A stretch of 64,000 bases of DNA from Lathyrus oleraceus. Taxonomy: Eukaryota; Streptophyta; Magnoliopsida; Fabales; Fabaceae. The notes below the pieces were generated by a model that saw only the letters and a program-made list of their open reading frames with translations, ran no database searches and was not told where the DNA came from. The stretch's first letter is position 1. Each line of letters opens with the position of its first letter. Positions 1-11,118 of the stretch are shown here, in pieces. The stretch lies in contig NC_066581.1 in NCBI RefSeq assembly GCF_024323335.1, forward strand, positions 436,430,238 to 436,494,237, given 5' to 3'. The position numbers and the translations under genes were made by a program.

Positions 1-1307
1 ACTGTAGGTCTTCTCCCTTTCCAGACTTCATATAAGGTAGTAGGAGTCCCTTTCTTCAAGGTTACTCTATTGTGAACACAACAGGTTGTGTTCATAGCTT
101 CAGCCCAGAAGTGGTAGGGCAATTCCTTGGCATGAATCATAGCTCTGGCTGATTGCTGGAGAGTTCTATTTTTCCTTTCTACCACACCATTTTGCTGGGG
201 AGTAATGGGAGATGAGAACTCATGAATAATTCCTTCTGATGCACAGAATTCAGCAAATTTGCTATTCTCAAATTCCTTCCCATGATCACTTCTAATTTTG
301 ATATTTTGACTTTCTTTTTCTCTTTGAAGTCTTAGACAAAGATCTTTGAAGACTTCAAATACATCAGATTTTTCTCTTATAAAATTGACCCAGGTGTACT
401 TGGAGAAGTCACCCACCACTACATAAGCATACTTCTTCCCACAAAGACTTTCCACCTGCATGGGTCCCATCAAATCCATATGGAAAAGTTCCAGCACTCT
501 GGAAGTGGTGTCATGTCTAAGCTTCTGATGTGACATCTTTGTCTGTTTTCCAATCTGACATTCCCCACAAACTCTTCCTTCGTCAATCTTCAAGTTGGGA
601 ATTCCTCTAACAGCTTCAACAGATATAATCCTCTTTATTCCTTTAAGATGCAGATGGCCCAATCTTTGATGCCATATCTTCATTTCTTCTTCTTTGGCTA
701 GAGTACACATTGATGAATAACCAATTTCTTGAGAACTCCATATATAGCAGTTGTCCTTAGACCTAACCCCTTTCATGATCACTTCATTTTCTTTATTAGT
801 AACCAGACATTCAGTTTTTGTAAAGTTTACAGTTAGACCTTGGTCACATAGTTGACTGATGCTTATTAGGTTTGCAGTCAGTCCCTTAACAAGTAGGACA
901 TTGTCAAGATTAGGAACTCTAGGGCAGTTAAGCTTACCAATTCCCTTGATTTCACCCTTTGCTCCATCACCAAAGGTTACATAGCTGGTGGCATGAGGAT
1001 GAAGGTCAGTTAGCAGGTTTTTGTTTCCAGTCATGTGTCTGGAGCACCCACTGTCAAAATACCAGTCTTCTTTGGCTGAAACTCTGAAGGAAGTGTGAGC
1101 TATCAGGTTTGTAACACCAGTCCTAGGAGCCCATTGTTTTCTGTTGACAGGTATGTGATTTTTGGGTCTAGGTTGATGATGAGAAGGACTAGGATATCCA
1201 TACAACTTATAGAAGAATGGTTTTATGTGGCCAAATTTTCCACAGTAATGACATCTCCATGTTTGATGTTTCCCTTTCTGCTGTCTTCCTTTATGATGTT
1301 GTGACAT
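1..1307 (-). CDS. pol: Sirevirus-1 pol, 5' part (zinc knuckle, protease, integrase), runs off the window
   Basis: The minus frame from ATG 1305-1307 is open to base 1, about 435 codons, with no stop in my translation. In order it shows a degenerate zinc knuckle (CHYCGKFGH, then Phe where the last Cys is expected), the aspartic protease motif WYFDSGCSRHMTG, the GAG-pre-integrase HHCC zinc-binding pattern (WHQRLGHLH ... CGECQIG), and the integrase catalytic residues: D in MDLMGP, D in RSDHGKEF and E in NGVVERKNR. The product would mature the polyprotein and insert cDNA into the genome. The frame is the same as the upstream gag, separated by a single TAG at 1308-1310. It is the best preserved element coding stretch in the window. 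Reverse transcriptase and RNase H must lie beyond base 1. Confidence 0.85.
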   Translation of the reverse strand, partial: MSQHHKGRQQKGKHQTWRCHYCGKFGHIKPFFYKLYGYPSPSHHQPRPKNHIPVNRKQWAPRTGVTNLIAHTSFRVSAKEDWYFDSGCSRHMTGNKNLLTDLHPHATSYVTFGDGAKGEIKGIGKLNCPRVPNLDNVLLVKGLTANLISISQLCDQGLTVNFTKTECLVTNKENEVIMKGVRSKDNCYIWSSQEIGYSSMCTLAKEEEMKIWHQRLGHLHLKGIKRIISVEAVRGIPNLKIDEGRVCGECQIGKQTKMSHQKLRHDTTSRVLELFHMDLMGPMQVESLCGKKYAYVVVGDFSKYTWVNFIREKSDVFEVFKDLCLRLQREKESQNIKIRSDHGKEFENSKFAEFCASEGIIHEFSSPITPQQNGVVERKNRTLQQSARAMIHAKELPYHFWAEAMNTTCCVHNRVTLKKGTPTTLYEVWKGRRPT

Positions 1308-2558
1308 CTATGGTTTGCTACCAGTGTGACTGCACTCAGGTTTGGATTTGGGTTTGCTACCAGTGTGACTACGCTCAGGTTTAGATTCATTTAACCCAAT
1401 GCCAGACTTGTCTCCTGCCATTTGTCCAGTCTGGAGAATTTTGTCTAAGGTGTCAATTCCATTGTTTAGCATTCTGACATACTTTGTCATCTCATCCAGT
1501 TTAGAGTTCAAGAATACTGCTTCAGTTTTTAACTTAGAGATGGTTTCCAAATGTTCTGCCTTCTTATTCTCCAGCTGTGCTATCACTTTCTTCTGACTTT
1601 CAACTTGTTGACACACTTCTTCACTTCTGTGACACAACTTTCTGTAGGTAGTGGCTAACTCATCAAAGGTCACTTCATCATCACTTGAGTCTTCATCAGA
1701 ACCCCATCTTTCAGTCAAGGCAGTCACAAGATTTGCAGACTCCTCCGTTTCACTTTCATCAAACCAAGTAGAAGCAAGACTCGTCTTCTGTTTCTTGAGG
1801 TAGGTTCCATATTCAGTTCTAATGTGTCCATACCCATCACATTCATGGCACTGAACTCCTTTTCCTTCTTTGGGCTTTTCATCTGATCTCGTTCTTCTTC
1901 CAACATTGTTGGATTTACTGATGTCAGATGAGATGTTCTTGACATTAGCCTTAGACCTTACATCCATCTTTTTCAGAAGTCTGTTGAACTGTCTTCCCAG
2001 TAATGCTACATCATTTTCCAGATCTTCATCAATATCTTGACCACTTTCCTCCTCTTTCTCCTCAGTGTTTGACATGAAGGCTATGCTTTTGACGTTCTTT
2101 TCAGATCCATCACACATTCCCATCTCAAATGTTTGGAGGGATCCAATTAGCTCATCAACTCTCATATTGGAAATGTCTTGAGACTCTTCTATGGTTGTCA
2201 CTTTCATGGCAAATCTCTTAGGAAGTGACCTGAGTATTTTCCTCACTAGTTTTTCATCTGACATCTTCTCACCCAGGGCTCTTGAGGCATTAGCAATTTC
2301 AAGGATATTCATATGAAATTCATGAATATTTTCATCTTCTTTCATCCTTAAATTTCCAAACTTGGTAGTGAGCAGCTGCAATCTAGACATCTTCACTCTA
2401 GAGGTGCCTTCATGAGTGGTTTTAAGAATGTTCCAAGCATCTTTAGCCACCTCACAGTTGTTTACCAATCTGAAGACGTTCTTATCTACTCCATTGAATA
2501 TAGCATTCAATGCTTTAGAGTTCCCAAGGGCTAGATCATCCTCCTCCTTGGTCCATTG
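1308..2558 (-). pseudogene. gag: Sirevirus-1 gag, C-terminal part
   Basis: This is the larger part of the Sirevirus capsid/nucleocapsid gene. The frame is open from the Copia-A insertion edge to the TAG at 1308-1310. It contains a UBN2/retrotrans_gag type region (for example MSDEKLVRKILRSLPKRF), an acidic linker, and the knuckle CHECDGYGHIRTEY, where the fourth ligand is Tyr rather than Cys. A coiled-coil-like Lys/Glu/Leu stretch follows, then a Ser/Lys tail in which an HTGSKPK-like block occurs twice. The N-terminal part lies at 11114-11325 on the far side of Copia-A, so the gene is physically disrupted. The gag-pol stop could be a nonsense mutation or a readthrough point; the sequence alone does not decide. 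Confidence 0.85.
2554..2558. repeat. Target-site duplication (left) of Copia-A, CATTG
   Basis: CATTG directly precedes the left end of Copia-A and recurs at 11114-11118 just beyond the right end. Removing the element and one copy restores the gag reading frame across the site. Five bases match the normal Copia integrase stagger. Confidence 0.9.
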
Positions 2559-3905
2559 TTAAGGAGAAGGGCGATCCAAAACGCAACGGAAATTAAAATT
2601 TTCTCCTTTAGTGATCCTTACGAATGAGCATGATCAGTGATAGAATCGTTACCTCTTGTGACGATTGAAACCTTTGATGCAGATCTACAGAGCGATCACG
2701 AACGTTGAATAATGACAACGCCTCTACTCAGTCCACACGAACAAATTCCTTCAATCTCAGTGCTAGCTGCTACGAATGAAGGCTTTGAGTGAGAGAGAGA
2801 GAGAAACGAAAAATGCAACTGCACTAAATGCTTCTGCACAAGGGTTCTATTTATAGAACCACTTGTGTGGGTTGCAAGCTGAAAAACCCACTTAAGTGTA
2901 TGTGGCCCATATCTTATAATATGCCCAAAATCACTTAAGCGCGTGGTACATTACCATGTTTTGTATTCTACTTAAGTACATTGTACCTTACGATATTCTA
3001 CAATTCACTTAAGTGCACCGTACCTTACGGTCTTCCTTAGTTACTCTATCTCTCATCAATCCGTCCTTTTTGTGTGACCCTGTAGGTTTTCGCGGCATTG
3101 GCAATTATATTAAATCACGTATTTAACATAATAAACTGTGAGCGGTATCTAGCAACACATCACTGCTACCCAAGACACAAAAATGTCATGTGATCTGAAA
3201 AATCCTTCTGTGATAATATTTATGTGTATAATTACCCTTTTTCCCTTATGTCTATATTGAACACAAGGCATAGACCGTGTCATCCATGTCCAGTTCAATA
3301 TTGGGCCCATAGACATTTATCCTGTTACGCAGGATGGGCAAATTCCATCTAGGTCACTCATGTCCCTTAGCATGCTTCGTGGAGTACCCATCAACGGTCT
3401 TTATGGTCATCCAGTTACGGGTAACGTTTGATCAGCAATAAGGCACTCGACTCTACATCTAGAGTCCATAGTGGTTTCAGGTCGAAGGGTGGTATACACC
3501 ATTATCACCATGAGAATAACTTATGAGACTTTGCATAACATTCTATATAGTATTCTCATAGTGGGTCAATCCAGTATAAATATTACTCTTAATATCCATA
3601 CCTATGTTTAAGACTTGATAACTCCTTATCCGTGATCCATGAGATGTGATCATCAGTCTATATACATAATAGTCTTAATGCTTTAATGTTATCCCACTTC
3701 ACAATAAAGCTCGACTACGGATACTTTAAGAATAGTGTCCTTATGTTTAATGTGATCTCATGATTAAGTCATACTTGATACATTAAACAGACTAGCTATT
3801 CTAGGGACTTTATTAAACAAACATAATAAAGAAAAAGCCTTTTATTATTAATAAATAATTCGATACAAGTACCAAAAGTATTGGCCTCTAGGGCTTACAC
3901 CAACA
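2559..3905 (-). repeat. Copia-A 3' LTR
   Basis: In the sense direction it starts TGTTGGTGTAAGCC at 3905 and ends ..CTCCTTAA at 2559. The usual terminal CA is AA here, and also in the 5' LTR. It contains a TATA-like TATAAATA inside a palindrome, and a U3 series of CTTAAG-centred repeats. Confidence 0.92.
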
Positions 3906-3916
3906 ATCTCCCACTA
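3906..3916 (-). promoter_or_regulatory. Polypurine tract of Copia-A
   Basis: The sense sequence TAGTGGGAGAT abuts the start of the 3' LTR (TGTTGG), the expected place for plus-strand DNA priming. Copia-B has the same sequence at 53403-53413. Confidence 0.8.
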
Positions 3917-3919
3917 GCA

Positions 3920-6900
3920 CTAGAGCCAATCAGGCATACCCCTAATGCCCATAGATCTAGTATGGCCATCATGCTTCTGCTGTGCAAGAGGCTTTGTCAG
4001 TGGGTCAGCGATATTGTCAAGTGTAGGTACTCTGCATATTTTCACATCTCCTCTATCTATTATCTCTCGAATGAGGTGATAACGCCTAATTATGTGTTTG
4101 GATCGTTGGTGAGATCTAGGCTCCTTAGCTTGTGCGATAGCACCATTGTTATCACAATAGAGATCAATGGGATCCACAATGCTAGGAACTATGCCAAGTT
4201 CACTAATGAACTTTTTGATCCAAACAGCTTCCTTTGCTACACTTGAGGCAACAATATACTCGGCCTCGGTTGTAGAATCAGCAACTGTATCTTGCTTTGA
4301 ACTTTTCTAGCTCACAGCGCCACCATTTAAGCAAAACACATAACCAGATTGCGATCTAAAGTCATCCTTATCTGTCTGGAAGATAGCATCGGTGTATCTA
4401 ATTACAGTCAGCTCTTCCTGACCTCCATATATCAAGAATGAGTCCTTAGTCCTTCTCAAATACTTGAGGATATTCTTGACAGCTACCCAATGAGCATCAC
4501 CAGGATCAGATTAGTACCTACTCGTTGCACTTAAAGCATACGAGACATCTGGTCGAGTACATAACATGGCATACATGATAGATCCTATTGCAGATGCATA
4601 TGGAATCTCATTCATGCGATCCCTTTATTCCTCAATTGAAGAGGATTGTGTTTTTGATAGACACAGGCCATGTTGCATAGGTATGAATCCTTTCTTGGAA
4701 TAATGCATATTAAAGCGTCTCAGCACTTTGTCTATGTATGTACTCTGACTTAGGCCAAGCAGTTTTTGTGATCTACCTCTATAGATTCTGATTCCTAATA
4801 TATAGGCTGCTTTACCTAGGTCCTTCATAGAAAAGCATTTCCCCAACCAAGACTTTACTTGTTGCAGGGTAGGGACATCGTTTCCAATGAGTAATATGTC
4901 ATCTACATATAATACCAGGAAAACGATCATGTTCCCACTAACCTTCTTGTAGACACAAGGCTCATCTTTGTTCTTGATGAACCATATTGTTTTACTATTT
5001 CATCAAAAAGAAGATTCCAGCTTCTGGAAGCTTGCTTCAATCCATAGATTGATCTTTGTAACTTACATATCTTTTGGGCTTCTTCAGGTATGTCAAATCC
5101 TTCAGGTTGTGTCATGTACACATCCTCAAGAAGATTCCCATTAAGGAAAGCAGTTTTGACATCCATCTGCCATATTTCATAATCATGATATGCAGCGACA
5201 ACAAGTAAAATCCAAACAGATTTAAGCATTACAACTGGTGAAAAGGTTTCATCATAATCAACCCCATGAATTTGTTTATATCCTTTTGCAATAAGTCTTC
5301 CCTTATAGGTATGTACCTTACCATCCATGTCAGACTTCTTTTTGAAGACCCACTTGCATCCTATAGGGTTAACTCCTACAAGAGGCTCTACCAAGGTCCA
5401 AACCTGGTTTATGTACATGGAATCCATTTCAGATTTCATGGCTTCTAGCCACTTCTCAGACTCGAGACCAGTTATGGCCTCTTGGTAGGTCATAGGCTCA
5501 TCTTGATCCATGAGTAATACATCACCTTGATCAGTTATGAGATATCCATATCTCTCAGGTTGGTGACATATCCTGCCTGACCTACGCTGGTCTTGTTCTA
5601 CTTGAGCAGGTTGCTCTTCCACAACTACTTGTGTTTCCTGCTCTAATTCCTCCATAGGTGTATCAATGTTTTGTGATTCTTGGATTTCTTCAAGCTCTAC
5701 TTTCCTCCCACTGATTCCTTTGGAAATAAAATCCTTTTCTAGGAAAACTCCAGTTCGAGCGACAAACACTTTGCCCTCAGAAGGATTGTAGAAGTAATAC
5801 CCTCTTGTTTCTTTAGGATACCCCACAAATAAGCATTTGTCAGATTTAGGCTCAAGCTTAGTTGAAATTTGTCGTTTCACATAAACTTCGCAACCCCAAA
5901 TCTTCATGTAAGACATATGTGGTTTCTTACCACTCCATATCTCATATGGTGTCTTCTCAACCTTTTTGGATGGAACACGGTTAAGTGTGTAAGCTGCTGT
6001 CAGTAGTGCATATCCCTAAAAGGAGTTTGGAATATCGGCGTGACTCATCATTGATCGGACCATGTCTAACAGGGTTCGATTTCTTCTCTTAGATACACCA
6101 TTCCATTGGGGTGTTCCAGGAGGAGTAAGTTGGGATAGGATCCCACACTCTTTCAGATGGTCATCAAACTCTAGGCTTAAATACTCACCACCTCGATCTG
6201 ATCGAAGAGTTTTAATATTCTTACCTAGTTAGTTTTATACTTCATTCTTGAATTCCTTGAACTTTTCAAAGGACTCTGATTTGTGTTTCATTAAATACAC
6301 ATAACCATATCTACTTAAATCATCAGTAAATGTGATGAAGTACTGAAAACCTCCTCTGGCTGGTATGTTCAGTGGTCCACATACATCAGTATGTATGAGG
6401 GCCAAAAGATCATTAGCTCTTTCATCTTTTCTTGTGAATGGAGACTTTGTCATCTTTCCAATTAAACAAGATCTGCATGTCTCATATGATTCATAATCAA
6501 AAGAGTCAAAGAGTCCATCTTTATGGAGTTTGGAAATGCGTTTCTCATTTATGTGGCCTAATCGACAATGGCAAAGGTAAGTTGGATTTAACTCATTAGG
6601 TTTCATACTTTTAGTATTAATGTTATAAATAGGCATTTCGAGATCAAGGACATATAGCCCATTGCTCATTTGTGCAGTAGCATAGAATATATCATTCAAA
6701 TAAATTGAGCAACAATTGTTCTTTATTATAAATGAAAAACCAAACTTGTCCAAACAAGAAACAGAAATAATATTCCTGCTAATTGCAGGTACATAATAAC
6801 AAAACTTGTCCAAACAGTTCTCTAACTGAATTATTAAACCACTAGGTAAAGTCAATACATAAGTTCCTACGGCTAAAGCAGCAACCTTTGCTCCATTGCC

Positions 6901-7893
6901 AACTCGTAGGTCAACTTCACCTTTTGCCAAATCTCTACTTCTTTTTAGCCCCTGCACATTTGTACAAATGTGAGAACCGCATCCAGTATCTAATACCCAT
7001 GATGCAGAAGTAGATAAATTTATTTCAATAACAAAAATACCTGAAGTTGAAGTCTCTACTCCATTCTTCATATCTTCCAGGTACTTTGGGCAGTTTCTCT
7101 TCCAGTGTCCGGTCTTACCGCAATGGAAGCAGGTGCCTGCCTTTGTTATGCCTCCACTAGGCTTCAAAGCAGCAACAGTGGGTTTGGGTTTAGCAACTTC
7201 CTCACCTTTCCCTTTCTCACCCTGCTTGGTGGGTCTTTTGTTCTGTCTCTTTCCATTTCCGATCATTAGAATGGACTTCCCTTTTGACTTCAGATTCTGC
7301 TCAACAGTTCTTAACATGGCTAGCAGTTCAGGAAGAGATTTGTCCATATCATTCATATTGAAATTTAGGACAAATTGACTGAATCTATCTGGCAACGATT
7401 GCAAGATCAAATCAGTCGCAAGTTCCTTTCCGAGGGAAAAACCCAACCTTTCAAGGTTTTCCACATACCCAATCATCTTGAGCACATGGGGACCTACAGG
7501 GGCTCCCTCAGCTAACTTGCCTTGAAAAAGGTCTTTTGAAACTTCAAACCTTTCATGCCTTGCTTGCTCTTGATAGAGCATCTTCAGGTGTTCAATCATA
7601 TCGAACGCTGCCATGTTCTCATGTTGCTTTTGCAACTCTGAGTTCATGGTAGCCAGCATAAGTCAAGCAGTTTCATTCGCATCATCGACATGCTTCTTAT
7701 AAGCATCTCTTTATGCCTTAGGTGCAGAACTAGGAGGTTCCTCTTCAGGAACAGGTTTCTCCAAGACATACAACTTTCTATCATGTTTGAGGACAATCCT
7801 CAGATTTCGGTGCCAATCCAGAAAATTTGTCCCAGACAATTTTCCCTTGTCAAGGATTGATCGCAAAATGTTGTTAGAGGTGTTTGTTGTCAT
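3920..7893 (-). pseudogene. Copia-A gag-pol, decayed
   Basis: The start is the ATG at 7893 (MTTNTSNNILRS..) and the natural stop is the TAG at 3920-3922. In order: gag with an intact knuckle (CFHCGKTGHWKRNC), protease WVLDTGCGSHIC, the integrase zinc region and core, reverse transcriptase with YVDDILLIG, and RNase H. Compared with Copia-B, in-frame stops occur near 7711, 7663, 6235, 6229, 6016, 4625, 4511 and 4307, and there is a frameshift near 4985. A 15 bp segment (..AACTTGTCCAAAC..) is duplicated near 6800. It cannot make a full polyprotein. I describe the breaks only and do not reconstruct the protein. Confidence 0.92.
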
Positions 7894-9753
7894 GGTAATC
7901 TACATGAAATTAATGAAAATATAAGTATCAATAACATATTTAATTAGACCTTTAATTAAATATGCTCCCACTATTTTACTCAAAACAAATGACCCTCATC
8001 ATTTGATTCGGAAAATCCCGTTGGAAGATTTTCTAGTGGGTCGAGATCCATATTTCACTTTGTTCTAAGTCCGCGTAGGCGGATTACACAAAACTAGGTT
8101 ATTTAGGTAGGAACTCCTTCTAATTGTATCTAATACAACTCTCAAATATTATAGTTGGGTGAATAACTCCTTATTCCAATCCATCACATGGATCATGTCC
8201 AACTCTTGCTTCTAAACACATATAATCTTATTATAATTTGTTTAGTTAAGTTTGAACCATTGTTTTAGCAATTGGATTACAATTATCCCATCGCACCTTA
8301 CTAATATAGAACATGCACCTCGCGTAGGCGAAACCTACATTATCCGATACTAGTCTTGATGAGTGCTAAAACTTGGAAAGCATAAACTTAATATTTAATT
8401 TGAGGGAATTGCAATTATTCTGATCTCACCGACTTATTTGTCATATAAATCGTCTCTCACATGCATCAACATACATTCACATGCATCAACATACATAATG
8501 AAACAGTTATGGCCCCTAGCGCAATTGTTCTCCCAAGCTAATGAGAGAACCTAAGCTAACCTAATAACGATCTAAGCTTCTCCAAGCAAGATCTTCAAGG
8601 TTGTCCTCCTTTGATATTGAATTCTTCTCTTTCTTCATAACATTACATTACATAAAAGAAACTCGTTTTACATACAAGGGAGTGAGATGAGAAAAGAAGT
8701 TACATTAAGAGATTAAAAGAGAGGCACGACACGCAGGTCGTATTTTAAAATCCCAAAAGGAAAACTAAGGCCATAACCGATCACCATAAGACAATAATAA
8801 TAAACACATTATTATTATTAATTTTAATTCTTTTAATTAATTAAAACCAAATTAAATTTCGGCGATCGATCACACTACGCAGAGTTAGCCGGGGGTCCGT
8901 TGCTCGGTCAGCGGGAACGGGGTTTCCGCTGCCCGGTCAGCCAAAAATTTTAATGAACAATTCATTTAAAATCGACATCATTTTTGCATCAACACAACTC
9001 TTGCGCTGTCACAAAATAGAAAAACCGAGAATTCTGACTCTATGAATGTGACGACCGTCACGTCCAGCTTGTTACGACCGTCACAAGCCCATGACGAAAG
9101 TCATGCGACCAAAGCTTTGAAACAGTCAACAGACGTTGTGAATGTGACGACCGTCACAAAGCATGTTACGACCGTCACAATCAGCTTGTTACGACCGTCA
9201 CAGGCCCATGACGAACGTCACGCGGCCAAAATCAGCGCTTTTGAAAGACTCAACAGACGTGATCCAACAAGCCCTCAATTCACAACTCTTTGACGGCATA
9301 ACCCTTGTGCCGTCACTAACCCTAATGCACCAATTTCAGACCGTCAAACACAACTCGATTGTTGATTCAGTATGATTGATCAATAGGTCATTGCTTCACC
9401 ATACTAATGTCGGATTCCGAAGCAAATGACCATTGATCGCTCAAAGGAAAACAACCATTAAGTGTTTGAATTAACGAAACAGAAACAATATATCATATAT
9501 ACTGTATTTTTCATTAGGATTATTTATATCATATATATAACTTGATCGATCTCAATTGCGTAACCTATGGACGATCGATGTATCGCTGCTCCACCATACT
9601 AATATCGGATCTGAAGCATAGTCAACATCAATCATCCAAATCATACACACATGTTGCCAATTTTAATTACTCGTTTAATTAATTGATTCGTTCTGTCTTT
9701 TAATCATATTAATATAGAAAATAAACAGCTATCAGATGCATGGTTTCGTAAGT
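7894..9753 (-). other. Copia-A untranslated leader between PBS and gag
   Basis: About 1.86 kb of noncoding sequence lies between the PBS and the gag ATG, long for a plant Copia element. It holds an inverted TGACG repeat array (9046-9222), a GC-rich patch near 8890-8945 with repeated CGGTCAGC, and a short direct repeat of ACATGCATCAACATACAT near 8460-8495. Most of it aligns with the Copia-B leader at 57375-59075, so it belongs to the element. Short open frames here follow the repeats and are not convincing genes. Confidence 0.8.
9046..9222. repeat. Array of inverted TGACG half-sites in the Copia-A leader
   Basis: The core ACGACCGTCA recurs at about 9051, 9074, 9147, 9168 and 9191, with variants near 9091 and 9209. 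Many copies read TGACG-AC-CGTCA, two inverted TGACG half-sites two bases apart. The copies form two larger units. TGACG is the core of plant as-1-like sites bound by TGA-class bZIP factors; that these copies are bound is inference. Copia-B keeps a related array at 58435-58633. Confidence 0.85.
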
Positions 9754-9766
9754 GGCTCTGATACCA
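9754..9766 (-). promoter_or_regulatory. Primer binding site of Copia-A (initiator tRNA-Met)
   Basis: The sense sequence TGGTATCAGAGCC is the standard plant PBS complementary to the 3' end of initiator tRNA-Met. It lies one base inside the 5' LTR and fixes the minus orientation. Confidence 0.93.
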
Positions 9767-9767
9767 C

Positions 9768-11113
9768 TTAAGGAGAAGGGCGATCCAAAACGCAACGGAA
9801 ATTAAAATTTTCTCCTTTAGTGATCCTTACGAATGGGCATGATCAGTGGTAGAATCGTTACCTCTTGTGACGATTGAAACCTTTGATGCAGATCTATGGA
9901 GCGATCACGAACGTTGAACGATGACAACGCCTCTACTCAGTCAACACGAACGGATTCCTTCAATCTCAGTGCTAGCTGCTACGAATGAAGGCTTTGAGTG
10001 AGAGAGAGAGAGAAACGAAAAATGCAACTGCACTAAATGCTTCTGCGTAAGGGTTCTATTTATAGAACCACTTGTGTGGGCTGCAAGTTGAAAAGCCCAG
10101 TTAAGTGTATGTGGCCCATATCTTATAATATGCCCAAAATCACTTAAGCGCGTGATACATTACAATATTTCATATTCTACTTAAGTACACCGTATCTTAT
10201 GATATTCTACAATTCACTTAAGTGCACCGTACCTTACGGTGTTCCTTAGTTACTCTATCTCTCATCAATCCGTCCTTTGTGTGTGACCCTGTAGGTTTTC
10301 GCGGCATTGACAATTATATTAAATCACGTATTTAACATAATAAACAGTGAGCGGTATCTAGCAACACATCACTGCTACCCAAGACACGAAAATGTCATGT
10401 GATCTGACAAATCCTTATGTGATAATATTTATGTGTATAATTACCCTTTTTCCCTTATGCCTATATTGAACACAAGGCATAGACCGTGTCATCCTTGTCC
10501 AGTTCAATATTGGGCCCATAGACATTTATCCTGTTACGCAGGATGTGCAAATTCCATCTAGGTCACTCATGTCCCTTAGCATGCTTCGTGGAGTACCCAT
10601 CAACTGTCTTTATGGTCATCCAGTTACGGATAACGTTTGATCAGCAATAAGGCACTCGACTCTACATCTAGGGTCCATAGTGGTTTCAGGTCGAAGGGTG
10701 GTATACACCATTATGACCATGAGAATAACTTATGACACTTTGCATAATATTCTATATAGTATTCTCATAGTGGGTCAATCCAGTATAAATATTACTCTTA
10801 ATATCCATACCTATGTTTAAGACTTGATAACTCCTTATCCATGATCCATGAGATGTGATCATCAGTCTATATACATAATAGTCTTAATGCTTTAATGTTA
10901 TCCCACTTCACAATAAAGCTCGACTACGATACTTTAAGAATAATGTCCTTATGTTTAATGTGATCTCATGATTAAGTCATACTTGATACATTAAACGGAC
11001 TAGCTATTCTAGGGACTTTATTAAACAAACATAATAAAGAAAAAGCCTTTTATTATTAATAAATAATTCGATACAAGTACCAAAAGTATTGGCCTCTAGG
11101 GCTTACACCAACA
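9768..11113 (-). repeat. Copia-A 5' LTR
   Basis: This is the 1346 bp partner of 2559-3905. It begins in sense at 11113 with TGTTGGTGTAAGCC and ends at 9768 with ..TTAA just before the PBS. As the 5' LTR it would carry the active promoter (TATA at 10057-10064). CTTAAG-centred repeats lie upstream at about 10098, 10141, 10178 and 10215. Confidence 0.92.
10057..10064 (-). promoter_or_regulatory. TATA box of the Copia-A 5' LTR
   Basis: The sense sequence TATAAATA sits at the centre of the near-palindrome GGTTCTAT-AA-ATAGAACC. The same block is in all four Copia-A/B LTRs. Transcription would begin a few tens of bases further along the minus strand, giving an R/U5 of roughly 260 bp. Confidence 0.7.
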
Positions 11114-11118
11114 CATTG
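11114..11118. repeat. Target-site duplication (right) of Copia-A, CATTG
   Basis: This matches 2554-2558 exactly. Confidence 0.9.

Larger units (their letters stand above)
2559..11113 (-). mobile_element. Copia-A, complete Ty1/copia retrotransposon nested in Sirevirus-1 gag
   Basis: The 8555 bp element lies on the minus strand with two LTRs of about 1346 bp (2559-3905 and 9768-11113), a tRNA-Met PBS, a long leader, a decayed gag-pol region (3920-7893) and a polypurine tract beside the 3' LTR. It is flanked by the perfect 5 bp duplication CATTG. The LTRs are clearly alike but differ at scattered positions (a few percent by eye), so the insertion is moderately old. A sibling, Copia-B, lies at 52238-60508. 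I do not assign a named Copia clade. Confidence 0.93.

Noticed and set aside
9046..9222. CRISPR-like or palindromic direct-repeat array
   Set aside because: Spacers are themselves repeated and the array is part of a retrotransposon leader.
9042..9375. Plus-strand frames of 70-83 codons over the TGACG array
   Set aside because: They lie antisense in the Copia leader and owe their length to repeats. Copia-B does not keep them.
9754..9766. Possible tRNA fragment
   Set aside because: Only 13 bases match the tRNA-Met 3' end, exactly at the LTR edge, so it is a primer binding site.
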